Assembly: GCF_008365405.1 (NCBI RefSeq) | Contig: NZ_QOKV01000007.1 | Coordinates: 1 to 64,000 of the forward strand | Origin: Azospirillum brasilense | GTDB lineage: Bacteria > Pseudomonadota > Alphaproteobacteria > Azospirillales > Azospirillaceae | Direction: 5' to 3' | DNA: 64,000 nt | In this document: positions 1 through 7,616 of the stretch, one piece after another | Layout: every line of letters begins with the position of its first letter | Position numbering within the stretch: the stretch's first letter is position 1 | Translations under genes and position numbers: made by a program | Notes under the pieces: generated by a model | The model's database searches: none | Told to the model about the DNA's origin: nothing | What the model saw: the letters and a program-made list of their open reading frames with translations, nothing else

Positions 1-2
1 AG

Positions 3-386
3 GGCGACGACCTGGCCAGCGGCGGCGACGGCGACGACACGCTGCTGGGCGAGGACGGCGACGACACGCTGTTCGGCGGAGCGGGCGACGACCTGCTGAA
101 CGGCGGGGCCGGCAACGACGTGCTGTTCGCCGACGGCGGTGCGGACACGCTGTGGGGCGGCGGCGGCGCGGACCTGTTCGCCTTCGGGCGCAACTCGGGC
201 GGGTCGGTGGTGATGGACTTCCAGGTTGGGGTCGACCGTCTGGCCTTCCACGAGGCGGGCATCGACCTCGGCGCGGTGATCCGCTCGGCCCGAGTGGAGG
301 GCGGCAACACCACCCTCGACATCGGCTCCGGCGCCCGCATCACCATCCTCGGCCAGACCGGAAACGTCGCCGCCTGGTTCGGCTGA
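3..386 (+). CDS. RTX (haemolysin-type) calcium-binding protein, C-terminal part, cut by window start
   Basis: The reading frame is open from base 3 to the TGA at 384-386, giving the last 127 residues of a larger protein. Residues 1 to about 55 are glycine/aspartate nonapeptide repeats of the GGxGxD type ([20 protein letters not shown]), which form a calcium-binding parallel beta-roll. They are followed by a typical RTX tail with [14 protein letters not shown] and a short beta-rich end. Such proteins are usually secreted by type I (ABC/HlyD/TolC) systems using a C-terminal signal. The catalytic or adhesive part lies outside the window, so the specific function cannot be given. Confidence 0.85.
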   Translation, partial: GDDLASGGDGDDTLLGEDGDDTLFGGAGDDLLNGGAGNDVLFADGGADTLWGGGGADLFAFGRNSGGSVVMDFQVGVDRLAFHEAGIDLGAVIRSARVEGGNTTLDIGSGARITILGQTGNVAAWFG

Positions 387-430
387 GGAGACATAAACAC
401 CAGACAGAACGGCGGCGGACCAGCTCAAAC

Positions 431-458
431 CCGGAGGCGGCTTTCAGGCCACCTCCGG
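431..458. terminator. Hairpin between convergent genes, possible bidirectional terminator
   Basis: CCGGAGGCGG (431-440) pairs with CCACCTCCGG (449-458) at 9 of 10 positions around an 8-base loop. It sits between the RTX gene on plus and the acyl-CoA dehydrogenase on minus. There is no T-tract on either side, so an intrinsic terminator role is only inferred from placement. Confidence 0.4.
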
Positions 459-495
459 CACCGATGGGGAGTTGGGTCCGGGGAAACCCGCCCGG

Positions 496-1659
496 TCAGT
501 AGGACTTCGGCAGATCCAGGACATGCTCGGCGACATAGGCCAGGATCAGGTTGGTGGAGACGGGCGCCACCTGATACAGCCGGGTCTCGCGGAACTTGCG
601 CTCCACGTCGTATTCGCTGGCGAAGCCGAAGCCGCCATGGAACTGCAGGCAGGCGTTCGCCGCCTCCCACGACGCCTTGGCGGCGAGGTACTTCGCCATG
701 TTGGCCTGGGCGCCGCAGGGCTCCCCGGCGTCGTAGAGGCGGCAGGCCTCGAAGCGCATCAGGTTGGCGGCCTCCACCTCGATGAAGCTCTCGGCGATGG
801 GGAACTGCACGCCCTGGTTCTGAGCGATCGGGCGGCCGAACACCTGACGGTCGCGGGTGTAGTCGCAGACCTTGTCAATGAACCAGTAGCCGTCGCCGAT
901 GCATTCCGCCGCGATCAGCACCCGTTCGGCGTTGAGGCCGGTCAGGATGTACTTGAAGCCTTGCCCCTCCTCGCCGATCAGGTTCTCCGCGGGAATTTCC
1001 AGATTGTCGAAGAACAGCTCGTTGGTCTCGTGGTTGACCATGTTGCGGATGGGCTGGACGGTCATGCCCTTCTGCATCGCCTCCTTGATGTCGACGATGA
1101 AGATCGACATGCCTTCCGACTTCTTGCGAACCTGATCGAGCGGCGTGGTGCGGGCGAGCAGGATCATCAGGTCGGAATGCTGGACGCGGGAGATCCACAC
1201 CTTCTGCCCGTTGATGACGTAGCGGTCGCCCTTCTTCTCCGCCCGGGTCTTGATGCGGGTGGTGTCGGTGCCGGTGGTCGGCTCGGTGACGCCCATCGAC
1301 TGGAGGCGCAGCTCGCCCGCCGCGATCTTCGGCAGGTAGCGGCGGCGCTGCTCCTCCGAGCCGTGCCGGATCAGCGTGTTCATATTGTACATCTGGCCGT
1401 GGCAGGCGCCGGAGTTGCCGCCCGAGCGGTTGATCTCCTCCATGATGACCGAGGCTTCGGTCAGGCCGAGCCCCGAGCCGCCGTATTCCTCCGGAATCAG
1501 GGCGGCCATCCAGCCGGCCTTGGTCAGCGCATCCACGAACGCCTCGGGATAACCGCGCTCCTCATCGATGCGGCGATGGTACTCGCTGGGGAATTCGGCG
1601 CAGAGCGCGCGCACGGCGTCGCGGATCTCGTCGAAGCCCTGACCGATGCTGGTCTTCAT
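496..1659 (-). CDS. Acyl-CoA dehydrogenase family protein, last gene of itaconate-type operon
   Basis: The 387-residue protein has the full acyl-CoA dehydrogenase layout: N-terminal helical domain, the GVTEPTTGTDTTRIKTRA flavin/substrate segment near residue 130, a middle beta-domain with VWISRVQHSD, and a C-terminal helical domain with RQVFGRPIAQNQGVQFPIAE and FHGGFGFASEYDVER. It should be a soluble FAD enzyme passing electrons to ETF. Its substrate is not readable from sequence. It follows the ccl-like lyase with a 50-base gap and is presumably cotranscribed. An acyl-CoA dehydrogenase also occurs in the Pseudomonas itaconate cluster, where its need is unclear; a role in reducing or oxidising a C5-dicarboxyl-CoA is an inference. 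Confidence 0.85.
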   Translation of the reverse strand: MKTSIGQGFDEIRDAVRALCAEFPSEYHRRIDEERGYPEAFVDALTKAGWMAALIPEEYGGSGLGLTEASVIMEEINRSGGNSGACHGQMYNMNTLIRHGSEEQRRRYLPKIAAGELRLQSMGVTEPTTGTDTTRIKTRAEKKGDRYVINGQKVWISRVQHSDLMILLARTTPLDQVRKKSEGMSIFIVDIKEAMQKGMTVQPIRNMVNHETNELFFDNLEIPAENLIGEEGQGFKYILTGLNAERVLIAAECIGDGYWFIDKVCDYTRDRQVFGRPIAQNQGVQFPIAESFIEVEAANLMRFEACRLYDAGEPCGAQANMAKYLAAKASWEAANACLQFHGGFGFASEYDVERKFRETRLYQVAPVSTNLILAYVAEHVLDLPKSY

Positions 1660-1694
1660 GTCTCGTCACCCTGCTTTTTTGATTGGTGCCGTGT

Positions 1695-1722
1695 TTCAGG
1701 CCGTGGGATTCAGGCCGTGGGG
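1695..1722. repeat. 14-bp tandem duplication over a stop codon
   Basis: TTCAGGCCGTGGGA (1695-1708) is followed directly by TTCAGGCCGTGGGG (1709-1722). The second copy contains the stop codon of the lyase gene on minus (complement of 1710-1712), so the duplication supplies the last codons of that protein plus trailer. Confidence 0.7.
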
Positions 1723-2573
1723 GCGCTGCGCGCCAGGATGGCCTTCGCCCGCTCGGCGACCGGGCGGTCGACCATGCGCCCGTCCACCTGTACGGCGCCC
1801 CGCCCCGCCGTCTGGGCCTCGTCCCACGCCGCGACCACGCGCCCGGCCCAGGCCACGTCGGCAGCGGAGGGGGCGAAGACGTCGCGGACGACGGGCAGCT
1901 GGGCCGGGTGGATGCACAGGGCGCCGGTCATCCCGACGGCCCGCGCCTGCGCCACCATGGCGCGGTAGGCGTCGAGGTCGCGGAACTCGGCCAGCGAGCC
2001 GGGCAGGCCGATCGCCGCGAGACCATGGGCGGCGGCGGCCAGCGCGATCTGGCGGCACGGCAGGGCGAGCAGCGCCTCGGTCGGCTCCACCCCCAGCGTC
2101 AGGGCGAAATCCTCGCTGCCCAGCGCCAGCGCCGCCACGCGCGGAACGGCGGCGATCCCGGACAGCCGCTCCAGCCCCAGCGGGCTTTCGATGAGGGCGA
2201 CGAGGCCGATGGCGCCCGGCGTCAGGCCGCGCTCCGCCTCCCACTCCGCGATCATCGCGGAGAGGACGCGCAGCGCCCCGGCGTCCTCGGCCTTGGGCAC
2301 GACCAGGGCGGCCACGCCGGGGCGCACCGCGGCCTCCAGGTCGGCGACGGCGTCGCGCCAGCCGCTGTTGATCCGCACCAGCACCGGCATGTCCAGCCCG
2401 TGGAGCCGGTCGATCGGCGCGGGGAGACCGCGGCGGGCCTCCGGCTTGCTGGCGGGCAGGACCGCGTCCTCAAGGTCGAGGATGAGGGCGTCCGCCCCGC
2501 GCTGGTGGGCCTTCTCCAGCAGCTTGGCGTTGTCGGCGGGGACGAAGAGGTAGGATCGGTACGGCAGGGACAT
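1710..2573 (-). CDS. ccl: HpcH/HpaI-family CoA-ester lyase, probable (S)-citramalyl-CoA lyase
   Basis: The 287-residue protein belongs to the CitE-like branch of the HpcH/HpaI aldolase family: N-terminal SYLFVPADNAKLLEKA, GADALILDLEDAV with the acidic magnesium ligands near residue 40, a central LVALIESPLGL glutamate, and ALALGSEDFALTLG. Members cleave 3-hydroxy-dicarboxyl-CoA esters. Set between a CoA-transferase, a FAS1-type hydratase and an acyl-CoA dehydrogenase, it best fits citramalyl-CoA lyase giving acetyl-CoA and pyruvate. A good ribosome site (GGAGGAGG on minus) precedes the ATG. Malyl-CoA or free citE-like activity are alternatives, so the symbol is an inference from the operon. 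Confidence 0.75.
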   Translation of the reverse strand: MSLPYRSYLFVPADNAKLLEKAHQRGADALILDLEDAVLPASKPEARRGLPAPIDRLHGLDMPVLVRINSGWRDAVADLEAAVRPGVAALVVPKAEDAGALRVLSAMIAEWEAERGLTPGAIGLVALIESPLGLERLSGIAAVPRVAALALGSEDFALTLGVEPTEALLALPCRQIALAAAAHGLAAIGLPGSLAEFRDLDAYRAMVAQARAVGMTGALCIHPAQLPVVRDVFAPSAADVAWAGRVVAAWDEAQTAGRGAVQVDGRMVDRPVAERAKAILARSAPTA

Positions 2574-2610
2574 CAGACGCCTCCTCCAACCGTGCCGCGA
2601 TGCGCCGTCG

Positions 2611-3456
2611 TCATGACCGTTCGGCCTCCAGCTCGGCGGACATGGCGACGAAGCCCTCGTGGTCGGTCACCCACAGCGTGGCGCCGGTTTCGGTCGGGGC
2701 GCCGCACAGGGTCAGCGGATGGATGTCGAACAGCGGCCGCTTCGCCCGGAAGCGGAAACCGGTCACCCGCGCCCCCGGATTCTCGCGCAGGAACAGATCC
2801 ATCAGCATGGTGGCGCTGAGCGGGCCGTGGAACACCAGCCCCGGATAGCCCTCGACGTCGCGGCAATAGTCGCGGTCGTAATGGATGCGGTGGCCGTTGA
2901 AGGTCAGGGCCGAATAGCGGAACAGCAGCACCGGGTCGGGCTGGATGCGCCGCTGCCATACCGCCTCGCCCGCCGGACGCTCGCCAGGGACGGGGGCGTC
3001 GCCGGGCTTGGCGGCCTCGCGGTAGACGATGTCGTGGAATTCGGTGATGGCGACGCCGACGGCGGTGCTGATCTCGTGCCGGACCTTCACGAAGACCATC
3101 CGGCCCGACCGGCCCTCCTTCGGGGTGACCTCCTCGATGGTCGAGCGGCGGGTGATCGCCTCGCCGCTGCGGATCGGCCGGTGGAAGGTCAGCGTGTCGC
3201 CGGCCCACATGCGGCGGGGCAGCTCCACCGGCGGCAGGAAGCCGCCCTTGTGCGGATGGCCGTCCTCGGCGATGTCGCGCTGCAGCGCCTTGGGCAGGAA
3301 ATACAGCCAATGCCCGAGCGGCGGCACCTCGCCGGCCGGCCAGGGCGGGTTGTCGTGGTCGAGCATCGCCGCCAGCCCAGTCAGCGCCGCCGGCGCCGCG
3401 ACGTCCTCGGCGCTTTCCGACCGGCCGATCCAGTCGCGCAAATGATCCATGGTCAT
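2611..3456 (-). CDS. ich: HTD2/FAS1-type MaoC-like dehydratase, probable itaconyl-CoA hydratase
   Basis: This 281-residue protein is a double hot-dog hydratase of the mesaconyl-C4-CoA hydratase/HTD2 type: RMWAGDTLTFHRPIRSGE in the N-terminal half, DIVYREAA at its end, and a C-terminal half with ALTFNGHRIHYDRDYCR, whose Asn/His is the hydratase-type active site segment, then GLVFHGPLSATML. The usual activity is reversible hydration of branched C5-dicarboxyl-CoA esters. The ATG at 3456 overlaps the CoA-transferase stop as ATGA; an ATG two codons on (3450) is also possible. It is 37 bases ahead of the lyase gene, consistent with the itaconyl-CoA to citramalyl-CoA step. Mesaconyl-C4-CoA is the alternative substrate. 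Confidence 0.75.
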   Translation of the reverse strand: MTMDHLRDWIGRSESAEDVAAPAALTGLAAMLDHDNPPWPAGEVPPLGHWLYFLPKALQRDIAEDGHPHKGGFLPPVELPRRMWAGDTLTFHRPIRSGEAITRRSTIEEVTPKEGRSGRMVFVKVRHEISTAVGVAITEFHDIVYREAAKPGDAPVPGERPAGEAVWQRRIQPDPVLLFRYSALTFNGHRIHYDRDYCRDVEGYPGLVFHGPLSATMLMDLFLRENPGARVTGFRFRAKRPLFDIHPLTLCGAPTETGATLWVTDHEGFVAMSAELEAERS

Positions 3457-4604
3457 GCTCCCCCCTGTTGTTCAGAGATTTCACGCCGGACGGCGTCGGT
3501 GTGCTGGCCCAGCGCCGGAACGGCGCCGGAGGCGTAGGGTCGGCCGCGCACCTGCACCGGCGGCGCCACCACGTCGACCGGTCCGCCCGGCGTCTCGGCG
3601 GTCACGCGGCGCAGCTGCGCGTGGGTGGACAGGTCGGCCACCTCGTTCAGCGAGCCGAAGGCGGTGCGCGCGCGGTTCAGGCGGCGCACCGCCTCGGCGT
3701 GGTCCATGGTTTGGAAGATGGCGGCGACGAGCGCGTCCAGCTCCGGCCGGTTGGCGACGCGGCGGTTGTTGGTCGAGAAGCGCTCGTCCGTCGCCAGCTC
3801 CGGCCGCAGCAGCACGTCGGCGCAGAAGGCCACCCATTCGCGCTCGTTCTGGATCGACAGCACCACCTGCCGGCCGTCGGCCAGGGCGAAGGCGGAATAG
3901 GGGGCGATGCTCGGGTGCATCAGCCCGACCCGCCCCGGCGCCTTGCCGCCATGGTCGTGGTGCATCAGCGGCACCATCATCCACTCCGCCAGTGAATCGA
4001 ACAGCGACACGGCCACCGCCGACCCCTCACCGCTGCGCTCGCGCTCCAGCAGCGCCTGGAGGACGCCGGTGTAGGCGTTCATGCCGCAGGCGATGTCGGC
4101 CACCGACACGCCGACGCGCCCCGGCTGGTCCGGCGACCCGGTGATGGAGGCCAGCCCGGTCTCGCTCTGCACCAGCAGGTCGTAGGCCTTCATGTCGCGG
4201 TAGGGGCCGTCGTCGCCGTAGCCGGAGATGTCGCAGGTGATCAACCGGGGATGGCGCCGCCGCAGCGCGTCCGAGCCGAAGCCGGCCCGCTCCGCCGCAC
4301 CGGGCGCCAGATTCTGCACGAAGACGTCGGCGCGGGCGATCAGCCGCTCCAGCAACTCGGCGTCCTCGGGCGTCTTGATGTCGAGGACGACCGACTCCTT
4401 GCCCCGGTTGAGCCAGACGAAATAGGAACTCTGCCCGTGGACCACGGCGTCGTAGCCGCGGGCGAAGTCGCCCTCCGGCCGTTCGATCTTGATGACCCGC
4501 GCCCCGGCGTCGGCGAGCCGCGATGTGCAGAGCGGTGCCGCCACCGCCTGCTCCAGCGAGACGACCAGCCGTCCTGACAGAGGTCCAGCCAGAGGTAAAG
4601 TCAT
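3453..4604 (-). CDS. ict: Class III (CaiB/BaiF) CoA-transferase, probable itaconate CoA-transferase
   Basis: Starting at the ATG at 4604, which has GGAGG nine bases upstream, the product is 383 residues. A longer frame reaches 4700 but lacks a ribosome site and would add a non-family, Arg-rich leader. The family signature is clear: LVVSLEQAVAAPLCTSRLADAGARV, KIERPEGDFARGYD, VFVQNLAPGAAERAG, DISGYGDDGPY, and DMKAYDLLVQSETGL, whose Asp is the catalytic residue of class III enzymes. It would move CoA from succinyl-CoA (or similar) to a dicarboxylate. First enzyme gene after the LysR box, it overlaps the hydratase gene by four bases. The substrate itaconate is inferred from the ict-ich-ccl gene set. 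Confidence 0.75.
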   Translation of the reverse strand: MTLPLAGPLSGRLVVSLEQAVAAPLCTSRLADAGARVIKIERPEGDFARGYDAVVHGQSSYFVWLNRGKESVVLDIKTPEDAELLERLIARADVFVQNLAPGAAERAGFGSDALRRRHPRLITCDISGYGDDGPYRDMKAYDLLVQSETGLASITGSPDQPGRVGVSVADIACGMNAYTGVLQALLERERSGEGSAVAVSLFDSLAEWMMVPLMHHDHGGKAPGRVGLMHPSIAPYSAFALADGRQVVLSIQNEREWVAFCADVLLRPELATDERFSTNNRRVANRPELDALVAAIFQTMDHAEAVRRLNRARTAFGSLNEVADLSTHAQLRRVTAETPGGPVDVVAPPVQVRGRPYASGAVPALGQHTDAVRREISEQQGGA

Positions 4605-4702
4605 TCTGCGAAGCCTCCGCTGTGGGCCAGGGCCGATTATCCGTGACCGCGATGGTAAACAGCCGGACCGGCCCCGATCCAATACAGATGGGGCATGCAT
4701 CG

Positions 4703-4719
4703 CATAACGAAGCGCTATG
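4703..4719. promoter_or_regulatory. LysR-type box (CATA-N9-TATG) upstream of the CoA-transferase operon
   Basis: CATA (4703-4706) and TATG (4716-4719) form a perfect dyad with a 9-base spacer, which includes the ATA-N9-TAT / T-N11-A core of LysR-family binding sites. It lies about 100 bases before the ict start codon and just after the stop of the lysR gene. On minus a weak promoter can be read next to it (TTATGC, 17 bases, TATTGG), with the -35 overlapping the box, as is usual for LysR-activated promoters. Confidence 0.55.
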
Positions 4720-4731
4720 AGGCCGAGGCGG

Positions 4732-5670
4732 CTACGAGGACGCCGCTTCTTCGTCCAGCAGCAGGGTGCCGGGCCAGTCGCCGCCGCCGACCAGATCGCG
4801 CACCACCCGCAGGAAGGTCTCGCGCACCGCCGCCGCGGCCTCGGTCACCGGGGCGCCGCGGGGACGGCAGAGATGGACCGAGCGGCGCAGCGACGGCGAC
4901 ACGATCAGCCGGGCGGAGACCTGGTCCGTCCGCCATTCCTCCATCACCGCCGAGATCGGCAGGACCGAATAGCCCACCCCCTTGGCGACCAGCGCCTTGA
5001 TCTGGGGGAGCCCGTTGATCTCCACCGCCACGGTGACGATCGTGCAGGTCTCGCGCGCCACCCGTTCGATGCGGTCGCGCAGATTGTGCGGGCGGCTCGG
5101 CAGGATCAGGTCCTTGCCGGCCAGTTCGTCGAAGGCGATCTCGCCATCGTCACCGCCCGGCGGCCCGATCAGGTAGAGATCCTCGCGCACCAGCGATTCG
5201 GCCAGCAGCGTGCGCGACCGCGTCACGTCGTAGATGCAGCCGAAATCCAGCCGGTCGTCGTTCAGCCATTCCAGGATCGTCCCGCTGAAGGACTCGACCA
5301 CCCGCAGCGACACCTGCGGCAGCTCGGCGCGGACCGCCTGCACCAGGGGAACCGCCGCCACCAGCGCCACCGAGGAGGTAAAGCCGACGGTCACCAGCCC
5401 GCTCGGCGTGCCCGAGCAGTTGCGCACCTGCTCGGTCGCCTGGGCGACGTGGCGCAGGATGATCTCCGCGTGCTCGTACAGCCGGGTGCCGGCGGCGGTC
5501 GGCTTGACCCCATGGACGCCACGGGTCAGCAGCTTGACCCCGAGGCCCGCCTCCAGATTGCGGATGTTGTGGCTGAGGGCCGGTTGGGCGACGTTCAGCT
5601 TCTGAGCCGCGGCCGTGAAGGAGCCTTCATCGACGATGCCGATGAAATACCGCAACTGACGCAGATCCAA
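4732..5670 (-). CDS. LysR-family transcriptional regulator, probable regulator of the adjacent CoA operon
   Basis: The 312-residue protein has the standard LysR layout. The winged helix-turn-helix is at residues 1-60 (MDLRQLRYFIGIVDEGSFTA, QPALSHNIRNLEAGLGVKLL). It is followed by a linker helix and a periplasmic-binding-like effector domain from about 90 to 295. The gene runs in the same direction as the ict-ich-ccl-acyl-CoA dehydrogenase genes and is separated from them by 127 bases that hold a CATA-N9-TATG dyad. It is also divergent from paoABC, so control of the oxidoreductase is possible. In known itaconate clusters a LysR protein senses itaconate; that is the leading guess here. Confidence 0.85.
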   Translation of the reverse strand: MDLRQLRYFIGIVDEGSFTAAAQKLNVAQPALSHNIRNLEAGLGVKLLTRGVHGVKPTAAGTRLYEHAEIILRHVAQATEQVRNCSGTPSGLVTVGFTSSVALVAAVPLVQAVRAELPQVSLRVVESFSGTILEWLNDDRLDFGCIYDVTRSRTLLAESLVREDLYLIGPPGGDDGEIAFDELAGKDLILPSRPHNLRDRIERVARETCTIVTVAVEINGLPQIKALVAKGVGYSVLPISAVMEEWRTDQVSARLIVSPSLRRSVHLCRPRGAPVTEAAAAVRETFLRVVRDLVGGGDWPGTLLLDEEAASS

Positions 5671-5982
5671 CGCTCACCTTCCTTTGCCCGGCCCTTTGCC
5701 TGCGGGAGCGACACTCCCCCGCCTCGGCCAATCATGTCGGTGCGCCGCAAGCGGATCAAGGCGGGTGGATGAGGAAGCGCCGGGCAAACCCGGTTCAACC
5801 ATCCGCGGGGCCACTGCGTTCCATTGACCCGTTTCATAAGACTTATCAGAGACCGGCGGGTAATCACCGGACCGGCACGGCCTAGTTTTTCCCCATCCGC
5901 ACAAGCGGATGAGCCGTCCGCACGCCCGCGCCCCGCCCCGCGGGGCCGGGATTACAGCCAGGAAGGGAAGAGGATTCCACCG
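5671..5982. promoter_or_regulatory. Divergent promoter region lysR / paoA
   Basis: This 312-base stretch has no convincing gene. It holds the divergent promoters of lysR and paoABC. At 5836-5846 there is a perfect odd palindrome ATAAGACTTAT, the only AT-rich dyad in the gap, preceded by TTGACC (5824-5829), a possible -35 for paoA. A strong purine ribosome site GGAAGGGAAGAGG (5961-5973) fixes the paoA start at 5983. The palindrome could bind the LysR protein or another regulator. Confidence 0.4.
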
Positions 5983-6666
5983 ATGCACTATTCCGGCGAC
6001 CTCGACATGACGCGGCGCGGCCTCCTGCTTGGGACCGCCGCCACCGCCGCGCTGACGGCGGCGCCGTTCCGGGCGCCGGCGCGGGCGGCCACCGTTGGAG
6101 AGACCGCCATGCCACCCCCCGCGACCGAAGCCGACGCGTCCACTCTGTCGCCCGTCCTGTCCAAGGTCACTTTCACCGTGAACGGGCAGCGCCGCGACCT
6201 CGAACTCGACACGCGGACGACCTTGCTCGACGCGCTGCGCGAGCATCTGCACCTCACCGGCACCAAGAAGGGCTGCGACCACGGCCAGTGCGGCGCCTGC
6301 ACGGTTATCGTGGACGGGCAGCGGATCAATTCCTGCCTGTCGCTCGCCGTGATGCACGAGGGCGGCAGCGTCACCACCATCGAAGGGCTGGGCCTGCCCG
6401 GCAAGCTGCACCCCATGCAGGCGGCCTTCGTCGAGCATGACGGATACCAGTGCGGCTACTGCACGCCGGGCCAGATCTGTTCGGCGGTGGCCATGCTGGA
6501 CGAGATCAAGGCCGGCGTGCCCAGCCACGTCACCGCCGACCTGAACGCCGCACCCCAAGCCACTGCAGACGAGTACCGCGAGCGGATGAGCGGCAACATC
6601 TGTCGCTGCGGCGCCTATTCCAACATCGTCGATGCGATCTCGGACGTCGCACGGAGGGAGGCATGA
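5983..6666 (+). CDS. paoA: Periplasmic aldehyde oxidoreductase, 2Fe-2S subunit PaoA
   Basis: The ATG at 5983 has a strong ribosome site, giving 227 residues; an upstream in-frame start at 5824 would bury the export signal. Residues 9-35 are a twin-arginine signal ([18 protein letters not shown]), so the complex is folded in the cytoplasm and exported. The two cluster motifs of the xanthine oxidase family follow: [15 protein letters not shown] (plant-type 2Fe-2S) and [10 protein letters not shown] with CRCGAY (the second 2Fe-2S). It is the small subunit of a three-subunit molybdenum enzyme oxidising aldehydes, with paoB overlapping its stop by ATGA. Confidence 0.88.
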   Translation: MHYSGDLDMTRRGLLLGTAATAALTAAPFRAPARAATVGETAMPPPATEADASTLSPVLSKVTFTVNGQRRDLELDTRTTLLDALREHLHLTGTKKGCDHGQCGACTVIVDGQRINSCLSLAVMHEGGSVTTIEGLGLPGKLHPMQAAFVEHDGYQCGYCTPGQICSAVAMLDEIKAGVPSHVTADLNAAPQATADEYRERMSGNICRCGAYSNIVDAISDVARREA

Positions 6667-7613
6667 GACCCTTCACCTACGAGCGGGTGGACTCCCCCGC
6701 CGCCGCAGCCGCCGCGGTCGAACGCCGGCCCGGCGCCAAATTCATCGCGGGCGGCACCAACCTGCTCGACCTCATGAAGCTGGAGATCGAAACGCCGACC
6801 CATCTGATCGACGTCAACGGGCTGACGCTCGACAGCGTGGAGGCGACGCCGGACGGCGGGCTGCGCATCGGCGCGCTGGTGCGCAACACGGCGCTGGCCG
6901 CCGACCAACGGGTGCGGCGTGACTACGGCGTGCTGTCGCGGGCTCTGCTCGCCGGGGCGTCGGGCCAACTGCGCAACAAGGCGACGACGGCGGGCAACCT
7001 GCTCCAGCGCACGCGCTGCCCCTATTTCTACGATACCAACCAGCCCTGCAACAAACGCCAGCCGGGCAGCGGCTGCGCCGCCATCGGCGGCTACAGCCGG
7101 CAGCTCGCCGTCGTCGGGTCGAGCGACGCCTGCATCGCCACCCACCCCAGCGACATGGCCGTCGCCATGCGCGCGCTGGACGCCACGGTGGAGACGGTGC
7201 GGGCCGACGGGACGACGCGGAGCATTCCCATCGCGGAGTTCCACCGGCTGCCCGGCGACACGCCGCACATCGAGACGGAGCTGGTGCCCGGCGAGCTCAT
7301 CACCGCGGTGACGCTGCCCAAGCCGGTCGGCGGCACCCACCTCTACCGCAAGGTGCGCGACCGCGCGTCCTACGCCTTCGCCCTGATCTCCGTCGCGGCG
7401 GTGGTGCAGCGCGACGGCAGCGGCCGGGTGGCGGTGGGCGGCGTGGCGCACAAGCCGTGGCGCGTCGAGGCCGCCGAGGCCGAGATGCCGCGCGGCGCCA
7501 AGGCGGTGACCGCTAGGCTGCTGGCCGATGCGAAGCCGACGCACGACAACGCCTTCAAGCTGACCTTGGTCGAGCGGACGCTCGCCTCGGTGCTGGCCGA
7601 AGCGAAAGGGTGA
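6663..7613 (+). CDS. paoB: Periplasmic aldehyde oxidoreductase, FAD and 4Fe-4S subunit PaoB
   Basis: The 316-residue FAD-binding subunit of a xanthine dehydrogenase-family enzyme starts with an ATGA overlap on pao[16 protein letters not shown] (near residue 35) and the [11 protein letters not shown] segment bind FAD. Between the FAD motifs is the cysteine-bearing insertion [19 protein letters not shown] and [13 protein letters not shown]. In E. coli PaoB this insertion carries an extra 4Fe-4S cluster, and it separates this group from ordinary CoxM subunits. It has no signal peptide and is presumably exported with PaoA. Confidence 0.88.
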   Translation: MRPFTYERVDSPAAAAAAVERRPGAKFIAGGTNLLDLMKLEIETPTHLIDVNGLTLDSVEATPDGGLRIGALVRNTALAADQRVRRDYGVLSRALLAGASGQLRNKATTAGNLLQRTRCPYFYDTNQPCNKRQPGSGCAAIGGYSRQLAVVGSSDACIATHPSDMAVAMRALDATVETVRADGTTRSIPIAEFHRLPGDTPHIETELVPGELITAVTLPKPVGGTHLYRKVRDRASYAFALISVAAVVQRDGSGRVAVGGVAHKPWRVEAAEAEMPRGAKAVTARLLADAKPTHDNAFKLTLVERTLASVLAEAKG

Positions 7614-7616
7614 GAC

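Noticed and set aside
1-180. GGCGGCGACGACAC-like DNA repetition at the window start
   Set aside because: These are codons of RTX nonapeptide repeats, not an independent DNA repeat or CRISPR.
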